Source: Betaproteobacteria bacterium (GTDB lineage Bacteria > Pseudomonadota > Gammaproteobacteria > Burkholderiales > SG8-39). Taken from it: DNA of 40,459 bases. Of this stretch, positions 8,515-16,887 are shown piece after piece. A program made the translations under genes and the position numbers. Below the pieces are notes generated by a model. The model was not told where the DNA came from, searched no databases, and saw nothing but the letters and a program-made list of their open reading frames with translations. Each line of letters begins with the position of its first letter. Within the stretch, counting starts at the first letter, position 1. The stretch spans positions 1-40,459 of the forward strand of contig JAABRB010000002.1 of assembly GCA_011391185.1 (NCBI GenBank), in the 5' to 3' direction.

Positions 8515-8907
8515 TCAGAGCTTCGGCTCGGCCGGGTGGCTATAGGTCCGCTCATGCACCTCTTGACAGTCGAGACAACGAACGGCGACAGGGTGTGCGA
8601 TAAGCCGCTCGAAGTCGATCTCGCGTTGGCAGTCGATGCAGACCCCGTACGTTCCTGCCGCAAGGCGGGCAAGCGCGGAATCGAGGTCGCGGACCTCGCC
8701 CAGATCCCGCGTGACCTCCGCGTTGTCGAGATCGGAGAGTAGATCGGCGGTTGCCGCGTCGCCGGTGTCGGGCACCGGGCCGGCCAGCGCGCCGTAGCTC
8801 TCGTCCCGCGCGCGACCGACCTCCGCGCGGATTTCCACGAGCAGGCTATCCTTGCGTTCCTTGATGATCCGTTCCAGCTCAGCCAGCTGATTCCTAGCGA
8901 GTGCCAT
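8515..8907 (-). CDS. DksA/TraR-family C4 zinc-finger protein
   Basis: A 130-residue homologue of DksA/TraR, which bind in the RNA polymerase secondary channel and change promoter choice, often together with ppGpp. A long N-terminal coiled coil (about 5-85) has an acidic tip, PDTGDAAT (46-53), in the place of the DksA tip aspartates. The C4 zinc finger is Cys90, Cys93, Cys111 and Cys114 (GVCIDC and RCLDC). It is shorter than E. coli DksA (151 residues) and is probably an accessory member used under stress. An FNR-like site (8965-8978) lies 58 bp upstream of the start codon. Confidence 0.92.
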   Translation of the reverse strand: MALARNQLAELERIIKERKDSLLVEIRAEVGRARDESYGALAGPVPDTGDAATADLLSDLDNAEVTRDLGEVRDLDSALARLAAGTYGVCIDCQREIDFERLIAHPVAVRCLDCQEVHERTYSHPAEPKL

Positions 8908-8964
8908 AGTCCATTATCGCGAGATGCCTGAAGATGAAGTCTGCTACGAGCGTACGGAGGCGGG

Positions 8965-8978
8965 TTGACCAATATCAA
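8965..8978. promoter_or_regulatory. FNR/FixK-like site TTGACCAATATCAA
   Basis: It matches 9 of 10 defined positions of TTGAT-N4-ATCAA. It lies upstream of the dksA-like gene (minus strand, start 8907). It is the best classical FNR match of the sites near this gene group and is 12/14 identical to the site at 1947-1960. Confidence 0.6.
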
Positions 8979-9058
8979 GAAACATCGCCTCTTCCTCGTC
9001 CGCGATACTCGCGTCTCGAACGCGCTCGAGCATGCCGGTGATAGTGGTTAATGACACT

Positions 9059-9080
9059 TCTCTCCCGCTTGCGGGAGAGA
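9059..9080. repeat. perfect 10-bp hairpin, dispersed-repeat type, after the hydrolase gene
   Basis: TCTCTCCCGC and GCGGGAGAGA pair perfectly around a TT loop. The hairpin lies 25 bp past the stop of the minus-strand hydrolase gene (9105), so it may end that transcript, though no U-run follows. Hairpins with the core CTCCCGC-GCGGGAG are common dispersed elements in high-GC proteobacteria. Confidence 0.5.
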
Positions 9081-9104
9081 GGAAAGGCGGCAGGCGCGTT
9101 CCGG

Positions 9105-9767
9105 CTAGCCGAGGTGTCGCGTGAACCAATCACGCGCGAGCCTCGCCATCTCTTCCAACGTGCCCGGCTCTTCGAACAAGTGGGTCGCGCCGGCGACGAT
9201 CTCGATGCGATGCTCGACCTGCAGTCGCGCAGCGGCGGCTCGATTCATCTGGATCACCGTCGTGTCGAGACTGCCCACGACGAGCAGCGTGGGGGCCTTG
9301 ACCCGATGCAGGTCCGCGATGGCGAGGTCCGGTCGACCGCCGCGCGAGACCACTGCCGCGACGCGCTCCGGCCGCTCCGCGGCGGAGATCAGCGCGGCTG
9401 CGGCCCCGGTGCTAGCGCCGAACAGCCCAATCCGCAATGCCTCGGTCTTGGGCTGGCTCGTGAGCCAGTCCACCACCCCGGTCAAGCGCCGGCCGAGAAA
9501 TCCGATGTCAAAGCGAAGCGCGCGCGTGCGCTCGTCGATCACCTGCTCCTCGGCGGTCAGCAGGTCGAAGAGCAGTGTCGCGAGGCCGCCTTCATTCAGA
9601 AAACCGGCGACATACCGGTTGCGCGGACTGAAGCGGCTGCTGCCGCTACCGTGGGCGAACACCACGACCCCGTGCGCACTCGACGGGATAATAAGATCCC
9701 CCGCCAGCGTCGCATCGGCGGCTTTCAGACGGACCTCGCGCGCGGATACTTGGCTAGTCTTGGCCAT
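9105..9767 (-). CDS. alpha/beta hydrolase, dienelactone-hydrolase-like
   Basis: A 220-residue soluble alpha/beta hydrolase. The oxyanion region is VVFAHGSGSSR. The nucleophile is Ser119 in GLFGASTGA, the acid probably Asp168 in VVGSLDTTV, and the base His196 in GATHLFEEPG. The substrate is unknown. In other bacteria such small hydrolases are often fused to or found beside phosphoribosyltransferases in stress gene groups, and a PRPP synthetase gene lies downstream in this cluster. AAAGGAGAT stands 7 nt before the ATG, fixing the start. An FNR-like site lies 120 bp upstream (9888-9901). Confidence 0.9.
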   Translation of the reverse strand: MAKTSQVSAREVRLKAADATLAGDLIIPSSAHGVVVFAHGSGSSRFSPRNRYVAGFLNEGGLATLLFDLLTAEEQVIDERTRALRFDIGFLGRRLTGVVDWLTSQPKTEALRIGLFGASTGAAAALISAAERPERVAAVVSRGGRPDLAIADLHRVKAPTLLVVGSLDTTVIQMNRAAAARLQVEHRIEIVAGATHLFEEPGTLEEMARLARDWFTRHLG

Positions 9768-10233
9768 GCGCTGATCTCCTTTACCACAACGACATCACGA
9801 AGCCGGTCACAGGGGTAAGAACGGCTTATTGCACCGGTCATGCGACGGTTGCCCAGATTGATTCTGAGCTCCGCCACGGGCGCCACGTTGAGAAACGTCA
9901 ACCCGACGCGCAGGCAGACGGAGCAGTGCAAGCGCCTGCCCAGGCCGGGCGACCCTCCGAGTCGACGCGCACCCGGTTGCGACGAGGCCGCCTGTCGCCG
10001 CGCGACGCGCTGGGCCTCGGCCGGCGGCCAGGGGTTCGCACTGTACGGGGACGCGGAGCTCTGGTTCGAGTTGGGCGGTTCACGGCGCGCGCGCTAGGCG
10101 GTATGACGGCGTGCACGGGTTTGGCTTAAGCTCCCCCAGTTGCCAGAAAGCACCGGACCACGACCAAGAGTACGCCGCGCCGTTCGCCGTCCACCGGCGC
10201 GTCTCGGGGAGAGCACGCCGGCCTGCCGCGCAT
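9768..10233. other. intergenic region between hydrolase and sensor kinase genes
   Basis: This 466-bp divergent spacer has no frame with protein-like composition. It holds one recognisable element, the FNR-like site at 9888-9901. The region just before the kinase gene contains GGGGAG about 25 nt upstream of the chosen ATG but no well placed ribosome site. Confidence 0.5.
9888..9901. promoter_or_regulatory. FNR/FixK-like site TTGAGAAACGTCAA
   Basis: TTGA and TCAA arms are spaced by six bases, and the longer GTTGA-N6-TCAAC arms pair perfectly. It matches 8 of 10 defined FNR positions. It stands between the divergent hydrolase gene (start 9767) and the sensor kinase gene (10234) and could serve either. 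Confidence 0.45.
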
Positions 10234-11487
10234 ATGCCAATATCCAAACCGAAGAAGAAAGTCAGCCGCTCCGCTCGACCGAAAGCTTCCACGTCGATGC
10301 GCGAAATGGCGGCGGATCGCGAGCACCGCGTCGATGAGCGTACGCTGGCGCTGCAGGCGGAGGTCGAGCAACGCCAGCGCGCCGAGGACAGGCTGCGTGC
10401 CGAGCACGAGTTCCTCACCGCCGTGCTCGATACCGCTGACGCGCTGGTCGTGGTGCTCGACCCCGACGCACGCATCGTCCGGTTCAATCCGGCGTGCGAG
10501 CGCGCCTCCGGTTATCGCGCGGAGGAGGCCGCGGGCAAGTCGTTCTGGGACCTTGGGCTCCTGGAGCCCGCGGAGCTGGACGGCGTGCACACAGTGTTCG
10601 AGCGGCTACGTGCGGGCGAGTCGAAAGTGCGGTGGGAGAACCACTGGATTGACCGCGACGGCGGCCGACATCTGATCGCATGGTCGAACACGGTCGTGCA
10701 CGATGCGCGCGGCGAGGTCTCGCACCTCCTCGGCACCGGCATCGACATCACCGAGCAGCGCGCGGCCGAAGACAAGCTGCGGATCCGCACCGAGGAGTTG
10801 GCGCACTTGCACCGCCGGTACACCGCGAGCGAGCTCGCGGCAATGATCGCGCACGAACTGAACCAGCCGCTTGCGGCGATCTCCAGCTACGCCGAGGCTT
10901 GCCTGCAGTGGGCCAGCGCTGGCGCGCAGCTGCCGGAGCACATCGTGCGCACCGTGGAGAAGATCGCCGCCGAGGCGCTGCGCGCCGGCCGCTTCGTCAA
11001 CGGACTGCAGCGCCTCACCGCGAAGGCCGGCGTGGAAGTGCAGGCCGAAGATCTGAATGCGCTCGTGCGCGGCGCGTGCGAGGTCGTGGCGCCGCTTGCG
11101 CGCCGCGCGAAGGTACGCATCTTGTTCGGCCTGGACGAGCGGCTGGTCTCGGTGCAGTGCTCGGCCATCCAGATCGAGCACGTCGTCGTCAACCTGGTGC
11201 GCAACGCGATTGAAGCGATTTCCAGCGCCGGCCTGAATGACGGCGAGGTCATGCTCACCACGCGCGTTGCGGAAGGCATGGCGGAGGTCACCGTAACGGA
11301 CAGTGGGCCCGGGATCGAGCCCGGCCAGGCGGAAAAGGTGTTCGAACCGTTTTTCACCACCAAGGCGGAAGGGGTGGGCATGGGGCTCGCGATCTGCCGC
11401 ACGCTCATCGAGGCCCACGGCGGGCGCATCTGGGCCCATCCCGGCCACGGCGGCAAGTTCCACTTCACGCTGCCCTTCGCCTCGTGA
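10234..11487 (+). CDS. PAS-domain sensor histidine kinase (FixL/NtrB-like)
   Basis: A 417-residue cytosolic kinase with no membrane segment. Order: a coiled coil (about 25-58), a PAS domain with PAC segment (about 60-175; VVVLDPDARIVRFNPA, then GTGIDITEQRAAE), a second short coiled coil, and the H-box MIAHELNQPLAAISSY with phospho-accepting His207. The ATPase domain shows the N-box VRNAIEAI, DSGPGIEPG, and FFTTKAEGVGMGLAI. The HELNQPL box is typical of FixL/DctB-type kinases, whose PAS may sense oxygen, redox or ligands; no FixL-type heme histidine is obvious. The start is uncertain: ATG 10234 is preferred and 10297 is possible. The stop overlaps the next gene by 4 nt, so this kinase pairs with that regulator. 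Confidence 0.9.
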   Translation: MPISKPKKKVSRSARPKASTSMREMAADREHRVDERTLALQAEVEQRQRAEDRLRAEHEFLTAVLDTADALVVVLDPDARIVRFNPACERASGYRAEEAAGKSFWDLGLLEPAELDGVHTVFERLRAGESKVRWENHWIDRDGGRHLIAWSNTVVHDARGEVSHLLGTGIDITEQRAAEDKLRIRTEELAHLHRRYTASELAAMIAHELNQPLAAISSYAEACLQWASAGAQLPEHIVRTVEKIAAEALRAGRFVNGLQRLTAKAGVEVQAEDLNALVRGACEVVAPLARRAKVRILFGLDERLVSVQCSAIQIEHVVVNLVRNAIEAISSAGLNDGEVMLTTRVAEGMAEVTVTDSGPGIEPGQAEKVFEPFFTTKAEGVGMGLAICRTLIEAHGGRIWAHPGHGGKFHFTLPFAS

Positions 11488-12116
11488 CGCCGACGGTCTT
11501 CGTTGTCGACGACGACGCGTCGGTGCGCGACGCGCTGGCGCAGCTGCTTGCCGCAGCGGGCCTTTCCGTAAGGTCGTTCGCGAGCGGCGGGGCATTCCTT
11601 CAGGAATGCGCGCCCGATTGGCGCGGCTGCATCCTGCTCGACGTCGCCATGCCCGGAATGAGCGGCCCGGCGCTGCAGGAGGCGCTCGCGGCGCGCGCGA
11701 TCCGCCTGCCGATCGTCTTCCTCACCGCGCATGGCACGGTGCCTACCGTGGTGCAGGCGATGAAAGCGGGCGCGGTGGAGTTCCTCCAGAAACCGGCCGC
11801 CGGACCCGTGCTCCTCGATGCGGTCCGGCGCGCGCTGACGATCGACGCCGAACGGCGGGCGCAGGACACCGCACAAGCGCAGATACTCGGACGGCTCGGC
11901 ACGCTCACCCGACGGGAGCGCGACGTCGTGGCGCTCGCCGCGCGCGGCCGGTCGAACAAGGAGATCGCCCGGCAGCTCGGCATCAGCCACCGCACGGTCG
12001 AGATTCACCGCGGGCGCATCATGCGCAAGCTCGACCTCGCCACGTCCTTCGAGCTCACGGCGGCGGCCGTCGCCTGTGGCCTCATCGAAACACCGGACCC
12101 GCCGCGCGCAGGCTAA
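11484..12116 (+). CDS. FixJ-family response regulator
   Basis: This 210-residue regulator starts at a GTG overlapping the kinase stop codon. The receiver (1-120) has the acidic pocket VVDDD, phospho-acceptor Asp53 in LLDVAMPGMSG, Thr81 in FLTAHG, and Lys103 in FLQKP. The LuxR-type helix-turn-helix (about 138-200) reads LTRRERDVVALAARGRSNKE, then RQLGISHRTVEIHR. FixJ-type proteins activate genes such as fixK or nitrogen-oxide and oxygen-response genes when phosphorylated. The FNR-type gene 740 bp downstream is a natural target by analogy with FixLJ-FixK, which is inference. Confidence 0.93.
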   Translation: MTPTVFVVDDDASVRDALAQLLAAAGLSVRSFASGGAFLQECAPDWRGCILLDVAMPGMSGPALQEALAARAIRLPIVFLTAHGTVPTVVQAMKAGAVEFLQKPAAGPVLLDAVRRALTIDAERRAQDTAQAQILGRLGTLTRRERDVVALAARGRSNKEIARQLGISHRTVEIHRGRIMRKLDLATSFELTAAAVACGLIETPDPPRAG

Positions 12117-12543
12117 TCGGACGGCCACCACCGCGTTCGCATAGACATTCGCCCATGTATCCGGGAGGTTATGCGCGCTGAGGAATCCTTTCGGCGTGGG
12201 AATCCCCCGGGGCCCGATGCATATCGCGAGATCCGCGCTCGAGGCGCCCGGAGGGACGAATGAACGACGCCGCACTGACCTCGCCCTGGCCGCCGCGGAA
12301 CGTCCGCGCAGCGGGTACGTGTCCGCCCTTATGTCGCCGCCTCGACGGGCGGGCTACAGTTGTTCCTCGAACTCCGCGCAAGCTCAGTGCGGTATCAGCG
12401 CGTCGCGCGGAGGACCGCATCGGCGTCGCATGGCACGGTCGAGTGCCGCGTCGATTCTGACCAAACCAAAGCGCGCGGCTCGTTGGTGAGTTCGGATCGA
12501 GTGGGCCCGCGGCGCCGCGCGAAGTGCCACGGATGAAGAGCGC
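12117..12543. other. intergenic region before the small paralogue and FNR-type gene
   Basis: A 427-bp stretch with no convincing coding frame; open frames on either strand are Arg/Pro/Ser-rich and have no ribosome sites. No TTGA-N6-TCAA palindrome or rho-independent terminator is seen. It should hold the promoter of the 12544-13687 pair, possibly the target of the FixJ-like regulator, but I cannot point to the site. Confidence 0.4.
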
Positions 12544-12840
12544 ATGATGGTATCGATCGGCAGCGACGAGGGAGTCGAGATCGTGCGGGTCATCAGCGAA
12601 TGTCGGCTGCTCGACGCGCGATCCGAACGGCACGTCTATTGGCGCCGCGACGGACAGGGCCTTGCGCCCGGCTACTACGTGATCCGGCGCGGCGGCGCGG
12701 CGGCGCGCCGCACGTTCAACGAGGACGCCGAATTCCGTGGACCGTACCGCAGCCGCGAGGACGCGCGGGCGGCGATGGACGAGCTCGTCGCGCGGATGGC
12801 CTCGCGCGACATGCCGCGCGCGAGCGTCGCGCGTCGCTGA
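12544..12840 (+). CDS. small conserved hypothetical protein, paralogue of the protein at 1569-1844
   Basis: A 98-residue protein with no known domain. It shares its whole core with the 91-residue protein at 1569-1844: VRVISECRLLDARS against VCVIDERSLVDSES, GYYVIRRG against GFYVVIQP, and EDAEFRGPYRS against ESAEFIGPFES, ending in a shared AAM. Two adjacent ATG codons (12544 and 12547) can serve as start, after GAAGAG. The stop is 13 bp before the FNR-type gene, so the two are almost certainly cotranscribed. A regulatory or stress-related role is inferred only from context. Confidence 0.75.
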   Translation: MMVSIGSDEGVEIVRVISECRLLDARSERHVYWRRDGQGLAPGYYVIRRGGAAARRTFNEDAEFRGPYRSREDARAAMDELVARMASRDMPRASVARR

Positions 12841-12853
12841 GCCGGAGAGAGCA

Positions 12854-13687
12854 ATGCCGTCCGATCCGTCCACGCGCATCGTCAACGAGCATGCGGCGTG
12901 GGGCTCCCCGACCGAACCGCAGGGCCGAAGCACCGCAGCCTCGATCAACCTGGCCGATCTCGGGCGACTCATCGGAACCGAGTCGCTCGAATCGCCCGCC
13001 CTGGGGAACGTGCGGTTTGCGGTGCGCCTCTGTAAGAGCGGTCAGTCGCTCGCTCGCACCGGCGACCCGTTCCGCTCCCTGTATGCGGTGCGTCGCGGGG
13101 CCTTCAAACTCGTGGGCGTGAGCGCGGGCGGAGCCGAGCAGGTGCTCGCTTTCCCGATGGCGGGCGACGTCATCGGCGCCGAGGGTATCGACGCCGGCGT
13201 GCACCGAGCCGACGTCACGGCGCTCAACGACGCCGAGGTGGCGATCCTGCCGTTCGCGCAACTCGAGCGCCTCGTGCAAGAGCTACCCCGTGCTGCGCAC
13301 CTGCTTTCGCGGATATGCGGCAAGGCGCTCAACGGTACGATCGAGAACATGTGGATGCTCGGCATTCTCAGCGCGACAGCGCGGGTCGCGCTGTTTCTGG
13401 TCAAGCTTTCGGCGCGCCTCACACGGGAGAGCGCGCCACGGATCGCGTTCGATCTGCCGATGACCCGCGCCGAGATCGGGAGTTTTCTCGGCATCTCGGT
13501 CGAGACGGTGAGCCGCGTACTCGGCTCGCTCGCCGACGCGACCCTCATCACGGTGCGCCACCGGAAGATCGTCATCCGCAATCTCGCCGGGCTGAAGGCG
13601 GTCGCCGAATGCGATCGTGCGGCGCCGCCTTCGCGCCGCCGCTCCTGTACCGGGAACGGGTCCGAGGACGGGAATCTGGTAGGATGA
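12854..13687 (+). CDS. Crp/Fnr-family transcriptional regulator lacking the Fe-S cysteine cluster
   Basis: A 277-residue regulator: an N-terminal cyclic-nucleotide-type beta roll (about 50-140, RTGDPFRSLYAVRRGAFKL), a dimer helix (about 145-190), and a winged helix-turn-helix with EIGSFLGISVETVSRVLG. The recognition helix carries Glu217, Ser220 and Arg221 (E-x2-SR), the FNR pattern that reads TTGAT/TTGAC half sites. E. coli FNR uses four cysteines for its oxygen-labile cluster. Here the cysteines are 60, 155, 253 and 265, and none is in the N-terminal region, so it is probably not a direct oxygen sensor; it is more like FixK or DNR. GGAGAG lies 5-10 nt upstream of the ATG. It is probably controlled by the upstream two-component pair. 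Confidence 0.9.
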   Translation: MPSDPSTRIVNEHAAWGSPTEPQGRSTAASINLADLGRLIGTESLESPALGNVRFAVRLCKSGQSLARTGDPFRSLYAVRRGAFKLVGVSAGGAEQVLAFPMAGDVIGAEGIDAGVHRADVTALNDAEVAILPFAQLERLVQELPRAAHLLSRICGKALNGTIENMWMLGILSATARVALFLVKLSARLTRESAPRIAFDLPMTRAEIGSFLGISVETVSRVLGSLADATLITVRHRKIVIRNLAGLKAVAECDRAAPPSRRRSCTGNGSEDGNLVG

Positions 13688-13817
13688 ATTGACCGACAGC
13701 CCGCGCCTGTGGCGGTGGTTTCGCGTCGCACAGTGCGAGAAGTCCAGCTGGACCGCACCGACCGAGGTTGACAATCAGGCGCAGACTTCGCTCCGCCCGG
13801 CCTTTTGGCGTCGCTCA

Positions 13818-14348
13818 ATGATCGAACCCAAGACCTATCTCGCATTCGCCCCGCGCGGACCGGGCCTCATGTGTGCACTCTTGTACTTCACCGACGAGCG
13901 CAACGCGTACGGTTGGTACACCGGGTCGCGCGCGGGGGAGTTCCCGGCGCGCTTCTTCATGCTGGAGGACTATTTCTCTCCGCACGAGACCCGCTTCTAC
14001 GCCTCGATCGCCGACGACGTCTACTCCGGCTGGGTGCGGCGCGCCAAGAGCGGCGAGACCCCGCTCGACCCGCCCGCGCCGGTGCCCGAGCCACTGCTGC
14101 ACGAGCTCGAGCGGCTGCAGGATGCATTCGCGCGCGAGTGGTTGGTCTATGCCGACGACGCGCGCGCTGACGAAAATGCCAGCACCTACGCGGAGCGCCA
14201 GCTGGCATTCGGACCGGTCGCCTTGCGCGCGGACAAGCTCGGCAAGCTGCGCAACGACGAAGCGGTGTGGACCTACGTCTCGCACGACTGCGACCTGAAC
14301 ATCGTTGGCTATCTTCGCCGCCACTGGTCCCTGGACGACCAGCCCTGA
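13818..14348 (+). CDS. conserved-looking hypothetical protein
   Basis: I do not recognise this 176-residue protein. It is soluble and rich in aromatic and acidic residues (YFTDERNAYGWYTGSRAGEF, then RFFMLEDYFSPHETRFYASI), with a helical middle (EPLLHELERLQDAFAREW) and the ending WTYVSHDCDLNIVGYLRRHW. Codon use is like its neighbours and no frame in the other directions looks like protein. The ATG at 13818 lacks a clear ribosome site; the frame is open to a TTG at 13689. A TTGACA at 13768-13773 may be a -35 element but has no convincing -10. It lies between the FNR-type regulator and the symporter. Confidence 0.6.
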   Translation: MIEPKTYLAFAPRGPGLMCALLYFTDERNAYGWYTGSRAGEFPARFFMLEDYFSPHETRFYASIADDVYSGWVRRAKSGETPLDPPAPVPEPLLHELERLQDAFAREWLVYADDARADENASTYAERQLAFGPVALRADKLGKLRNDEAVWTYVSHDCDLNIVGYLRRHWSLDDQP

Positions 14349-14414
14349 GCCGCCCTGCGACCCACGACTGCCGAGCGGCTGCGGCGGAAGATGGACGCGC
14401 TCTAGGAAATGAGT

Positions 14415-15755
14415 ATGAGCGAGGCGCCACGCGAGCAGTGGGCGAGCCGCGCGGGCTTCGTCCTCGCCACCCTCGGTTGCACAGTCGGCCTCGGCAACAT
14501 CTGGCGCTTCGCCTACGTCGCCGGGGAGAACGGCGGCGCGGCGTTTCTACTTGTGTACGTCGTCTGCGTCGTGGCGATCGGGCTCCCGGCGATGCTCGCC
14601 GAGTTCGCGCTCGGCAGCCGAGCACGCCTCGACGTCGTCGCCGCGTTTGCGTCGGGCCGCGCGCCGCGCGCCTGGCGCATCGCGGGCGCCGGTGCCGTGC
14701 TCGGCGCCTTCCTGATCCTCTCCTACTATTCGGTGGTCGCCGGGTGGGCCTACAAGTATTTCGCGGGATACGCGGGCGGGGATCTGCGCGGGCTGCCGCG
14801 CGGCGAGGCGGCGGCGCGCTTCGCCGCCTTCCTGCGGGAGCCAGTCGAACCGGTGGCTTGGCACCTCGTGTTCATGCTGACGACGGTCATCGTCGTCGCG
14901 CTGGGCGTTGTGCGCGGGATCGAGCGGGCAAGCCGCATCCTGATGCCGCTCCTCGGCGCGATCGTCCTTATCCTCGCGGGATACGCTCTCTCCCTTCCCG
15001 GTGCGGGGCGAGGCCTTGCTTTCCTGCTCGCGCCGGACTGGTCGGCGCTCGCACGGCCCGGCCTCTATCTCGCCGCGCTCGGCCAGGCGTTCTTCTCGCT
15101 CGGTGTCGGCATGGGCGTGCTCGTCACCTATGCGAGCTACGTGCGCGAGGGCGAGCGGCTGCCCCGCGCCGCGGGGATGATCGCGGCAGGCGATACGCTC
15201 TTCGCGATCGCGGCGGGCGTCGCGATCTTCCCGGCGGTCTTCGCGTTCGGGATCGACCCGGCGCAAGGCCCGGCGCTCGCATTCGTCACGCTGCCCCAGG
15301 TCTTCGCGCTGATGCCGGGCGGAAGTTGGTTCGCCACCGCATTCTTCTTTCTCCTCTCGGCGGCGGCGCTGACCTCCGCAGTCTCGCTCCTGGAAGTGGT
15401 TGTCGCTTTAGGCATGCGGCGACTGTCGCTCTCGCGATTCAATGCGAGCCTCCTGGCAGGCATCGCCGCATTCGTGGCAGGCGTCCCGGCGGCGCTCGGT
15501 AGCGGCGCGTTGCGTAACGTGGAATCCCTTGGGCGCGACATCCTCGAAATCATGGACTACGTCACCGGCAACGTGCTCCTGCCGCTCGGCGGAATCGCGG
15601 TCGTCATCTTCGTCGGTTGGTTCATTCCGCGCGCGGCGGCGATCGAGGGCTCGGGCTTGCGCTCAAGCGCGCTTGCGCGGCTATGGCTGCTCGACATCCG
15701 TCTCTTTGCCCCGGCGGCGATCGCGATCATGCTCGTCGCGCTCGCAGCCGCATGA
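14415..15755 (+). CDS. sodium-dependent transporter, neurotransmitter:sodium symporter (NSS/SNF) family
   Basis: An inner-membrane symporter of 446 residues, related to LeuT, that uses the sodium gradient to import amino acids or related amines. The first helix shows the family signature GFVLATLGCTVGLGNIWRF with the unwound GLGN segment, followed by ENGGAAFLLVYV. About eleven hydrophobic segments can be counted to the end at LVALAAA. The start at the second ATG (14415) is preferred because AGGAA (14404-14408) then lies 6 nt away; the first ATG (14409) directly abuts it. The substrate cannot be told from the sequence. Confidence 0.93.
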   Translation: MSEAPREQWASRAGFVLATLGCTVGLGNIWRFAYVAGENGGAAFLLVYVVCVVAIGLPAMLAEFALGSRARLDVVAAFASGRAPRAWRIAGAGAVLGAFLILSYYSVVAGWAYKYFAGYAGGDLRGLPRGEAAARFAAFLREPVEPVAWHLVFMLTTVIVVALGVVRGIERASRILMPLLGAIVLILAGYALSLPGAGRGLAFLLAPDWSALARPGLYLAALGQAFFSLGVGMGVLVTYASYVREGERLPRAAGMIAAGDTLFAIAAGVAIFPAVFAFGIDPAQGPALAFVTLPQVFALMPGGSWFATAFFFLLSAAALTSAVSLLEVVVALGMRRLSLSRFNASLLAGIAAFVAGVPAALGSGALRNVESLGRDILEIMDYVTGNVLLPLGGIAVVIFVGWFIPRAAAIEGSGLRSSALARLWLLDIRLFAPAAIAIMLVALAAA

Positions 15756-15884
15756 GCGATGCAGCGCGGCTGCGCGGGCTGGTCGGCCGGCCTGCGGTGC
15801 GGCGCGCGCCCCCCAAGCGGGTCCGCGGCCGGGTCCGTGAATCGCGCTTAGACTAGCGGCGGATTCCCCGGCTGGCGGATAGCG

Positions 15885-16871
15885 ATGGGATTCGAAGATC
15901 TGCGGCTCTTTGCGCTCGACGACACCCGCGCCTTCGGCGAAGCGGTCGGGCGCGCCCTCGGGATCGCGCTCGCGCAGCATGAGGAGCGAGGTTTCGAGGA
16001 CGGCGAGCACAAGGCGCGCCCGCTCCAGAGCGTGCGCGGCAAGGACGTGTTTGTCGTGCAATCGCTCTACGGTGAACCCGGACGCAGCGTGAACGACAAG
16101 CTGGTGCGACTCCTCTTCTTCCTCGGGGCGCTCAAGGACGCGTCGGCTGCGCGCGTGACAGCCGTGACGCCCTACCTGTGCTATGCGCGCAAGGACCGCA
16201 AGACCAAGCCGCGCGATCCGGTGACCACGCGCTACGTCGCGCGCCTGCTCGAGGCGGTGGGGACCGACCGGGTGCTGACGATGGACGTTCACAACCTCGC
16301 CGCCTACCAGAACGCATTCCGTATTCCCACCGACCATCTCGAAGCGAAGCGACTGTTCGTGGATCATTTCGCCGGACTCGCGCCCGACGCCCAGGTCGCC
16401 GTCGTCTCGCCCGATGCCGGGGGGGTGAAGCGCGCCGACGCCTTTCGCGAGGCGCTCGAGCGCCGCCTCGGCCGGCCGGTCGGCAGCGCGTTCCTCGAGA
16501 AGCGGCGCAGCGAGGGGGTCGTTTCGGGCGATGCGGTCGTCGGCACGGTCGCGGACTGCATCGCCATCGTCATCGACGACCTGGTGGCGAGCGGCACGAC
16601 GATCGTGCGCGCGGCCCGGGCATGCCGCGAGCGCGGCGCCCTGCGGGTGTACGGCGCGGCCACCCACGGCGTCTTCGGCAGCGGCGCCGACGCCGCACTG
16701 GCCGATCCGGCGCTCGACAGCCTCGTCGTGACCGACACCATTCCGCCGTTCCGGCTAACCGCGCCCGCTGCGCGCGACAAGCTCGCCGTCCTCGCGGCGG
16801 CGCCCCTCGTCGCCGAGGCGATTCGGCAGATCCACGACGACGGCTCGCTGGTGGAACTGCTCGAAGGGTAA
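15885..16871 (+). CDS. prs: ribose-phosphate pyrophosphokinase (PRPP synthetase)
   Basis: Makes 5-phosphoribosyl-1-pyrophosphate from ribose 5-phosphate and ATP, for nucleotide and amino-acid synthesis. The 328-residue chain has the flexible-loop region [20 protein letters not shown], the TMDVHN ATP/Mg segment, and [12 protein letters not shown]. The PRPP loop [11 protein letters not shown] differs from the usual DDxxDTGGT. Divergent second copies of this kind occur in stress gene clusters next to small hydrolases or nucleotide-salvage genes, which fits the context here; it is unlikely to be the housekeeping enzyme. It lies 129 bp after the symporter gene. Start ATG 15885 has only a weak GGCGGATAG site. 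Confidence 0.9.
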   Translation: MGFEDLRLFALDDTRAFGEAVGRALGIALAQHEERGFEDGEHKARPLQSVRGKDVFVVQSLYGEPGRSVNDKLVRLLFFLGALKDASAARVTAVTPYLCYARKDRKTKPRDPVTTRYVARLLEAVGTDRVLTMDVHNLAAYQNAFRIPTDHLEAKRLFVDHFAGLAPDAQVAVVSPDAGGVKRADAFREALERRLGRPVGSAFLEKRRSEGVVSGDAVVGTVADCIAIVIDDLVASGTTIVRAARACRERGALRVYGAATHGVFGSGADAALADPALDSLVVTDTIPPFRLTAPAARDKLAVLAAAPLVAEAIRQIHDDGSLVELLEG

Positions 16872-16887
16872 GCGCAGAGGCACCCGC

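Noticed and set aside
8944..9129. Short minus-strand frame of 61 codons
   Set aside because: It reads through the inverted repeat at 9059-9080 (SPASGRE) and the FNR-like site, has no ribosome site and looks like intergenic DNA.
13768..13773. TTGACA as a promoter for the gene at 13818
   Set aside because: No acceptable -10 hexamer lies 15-19 bp downstream.
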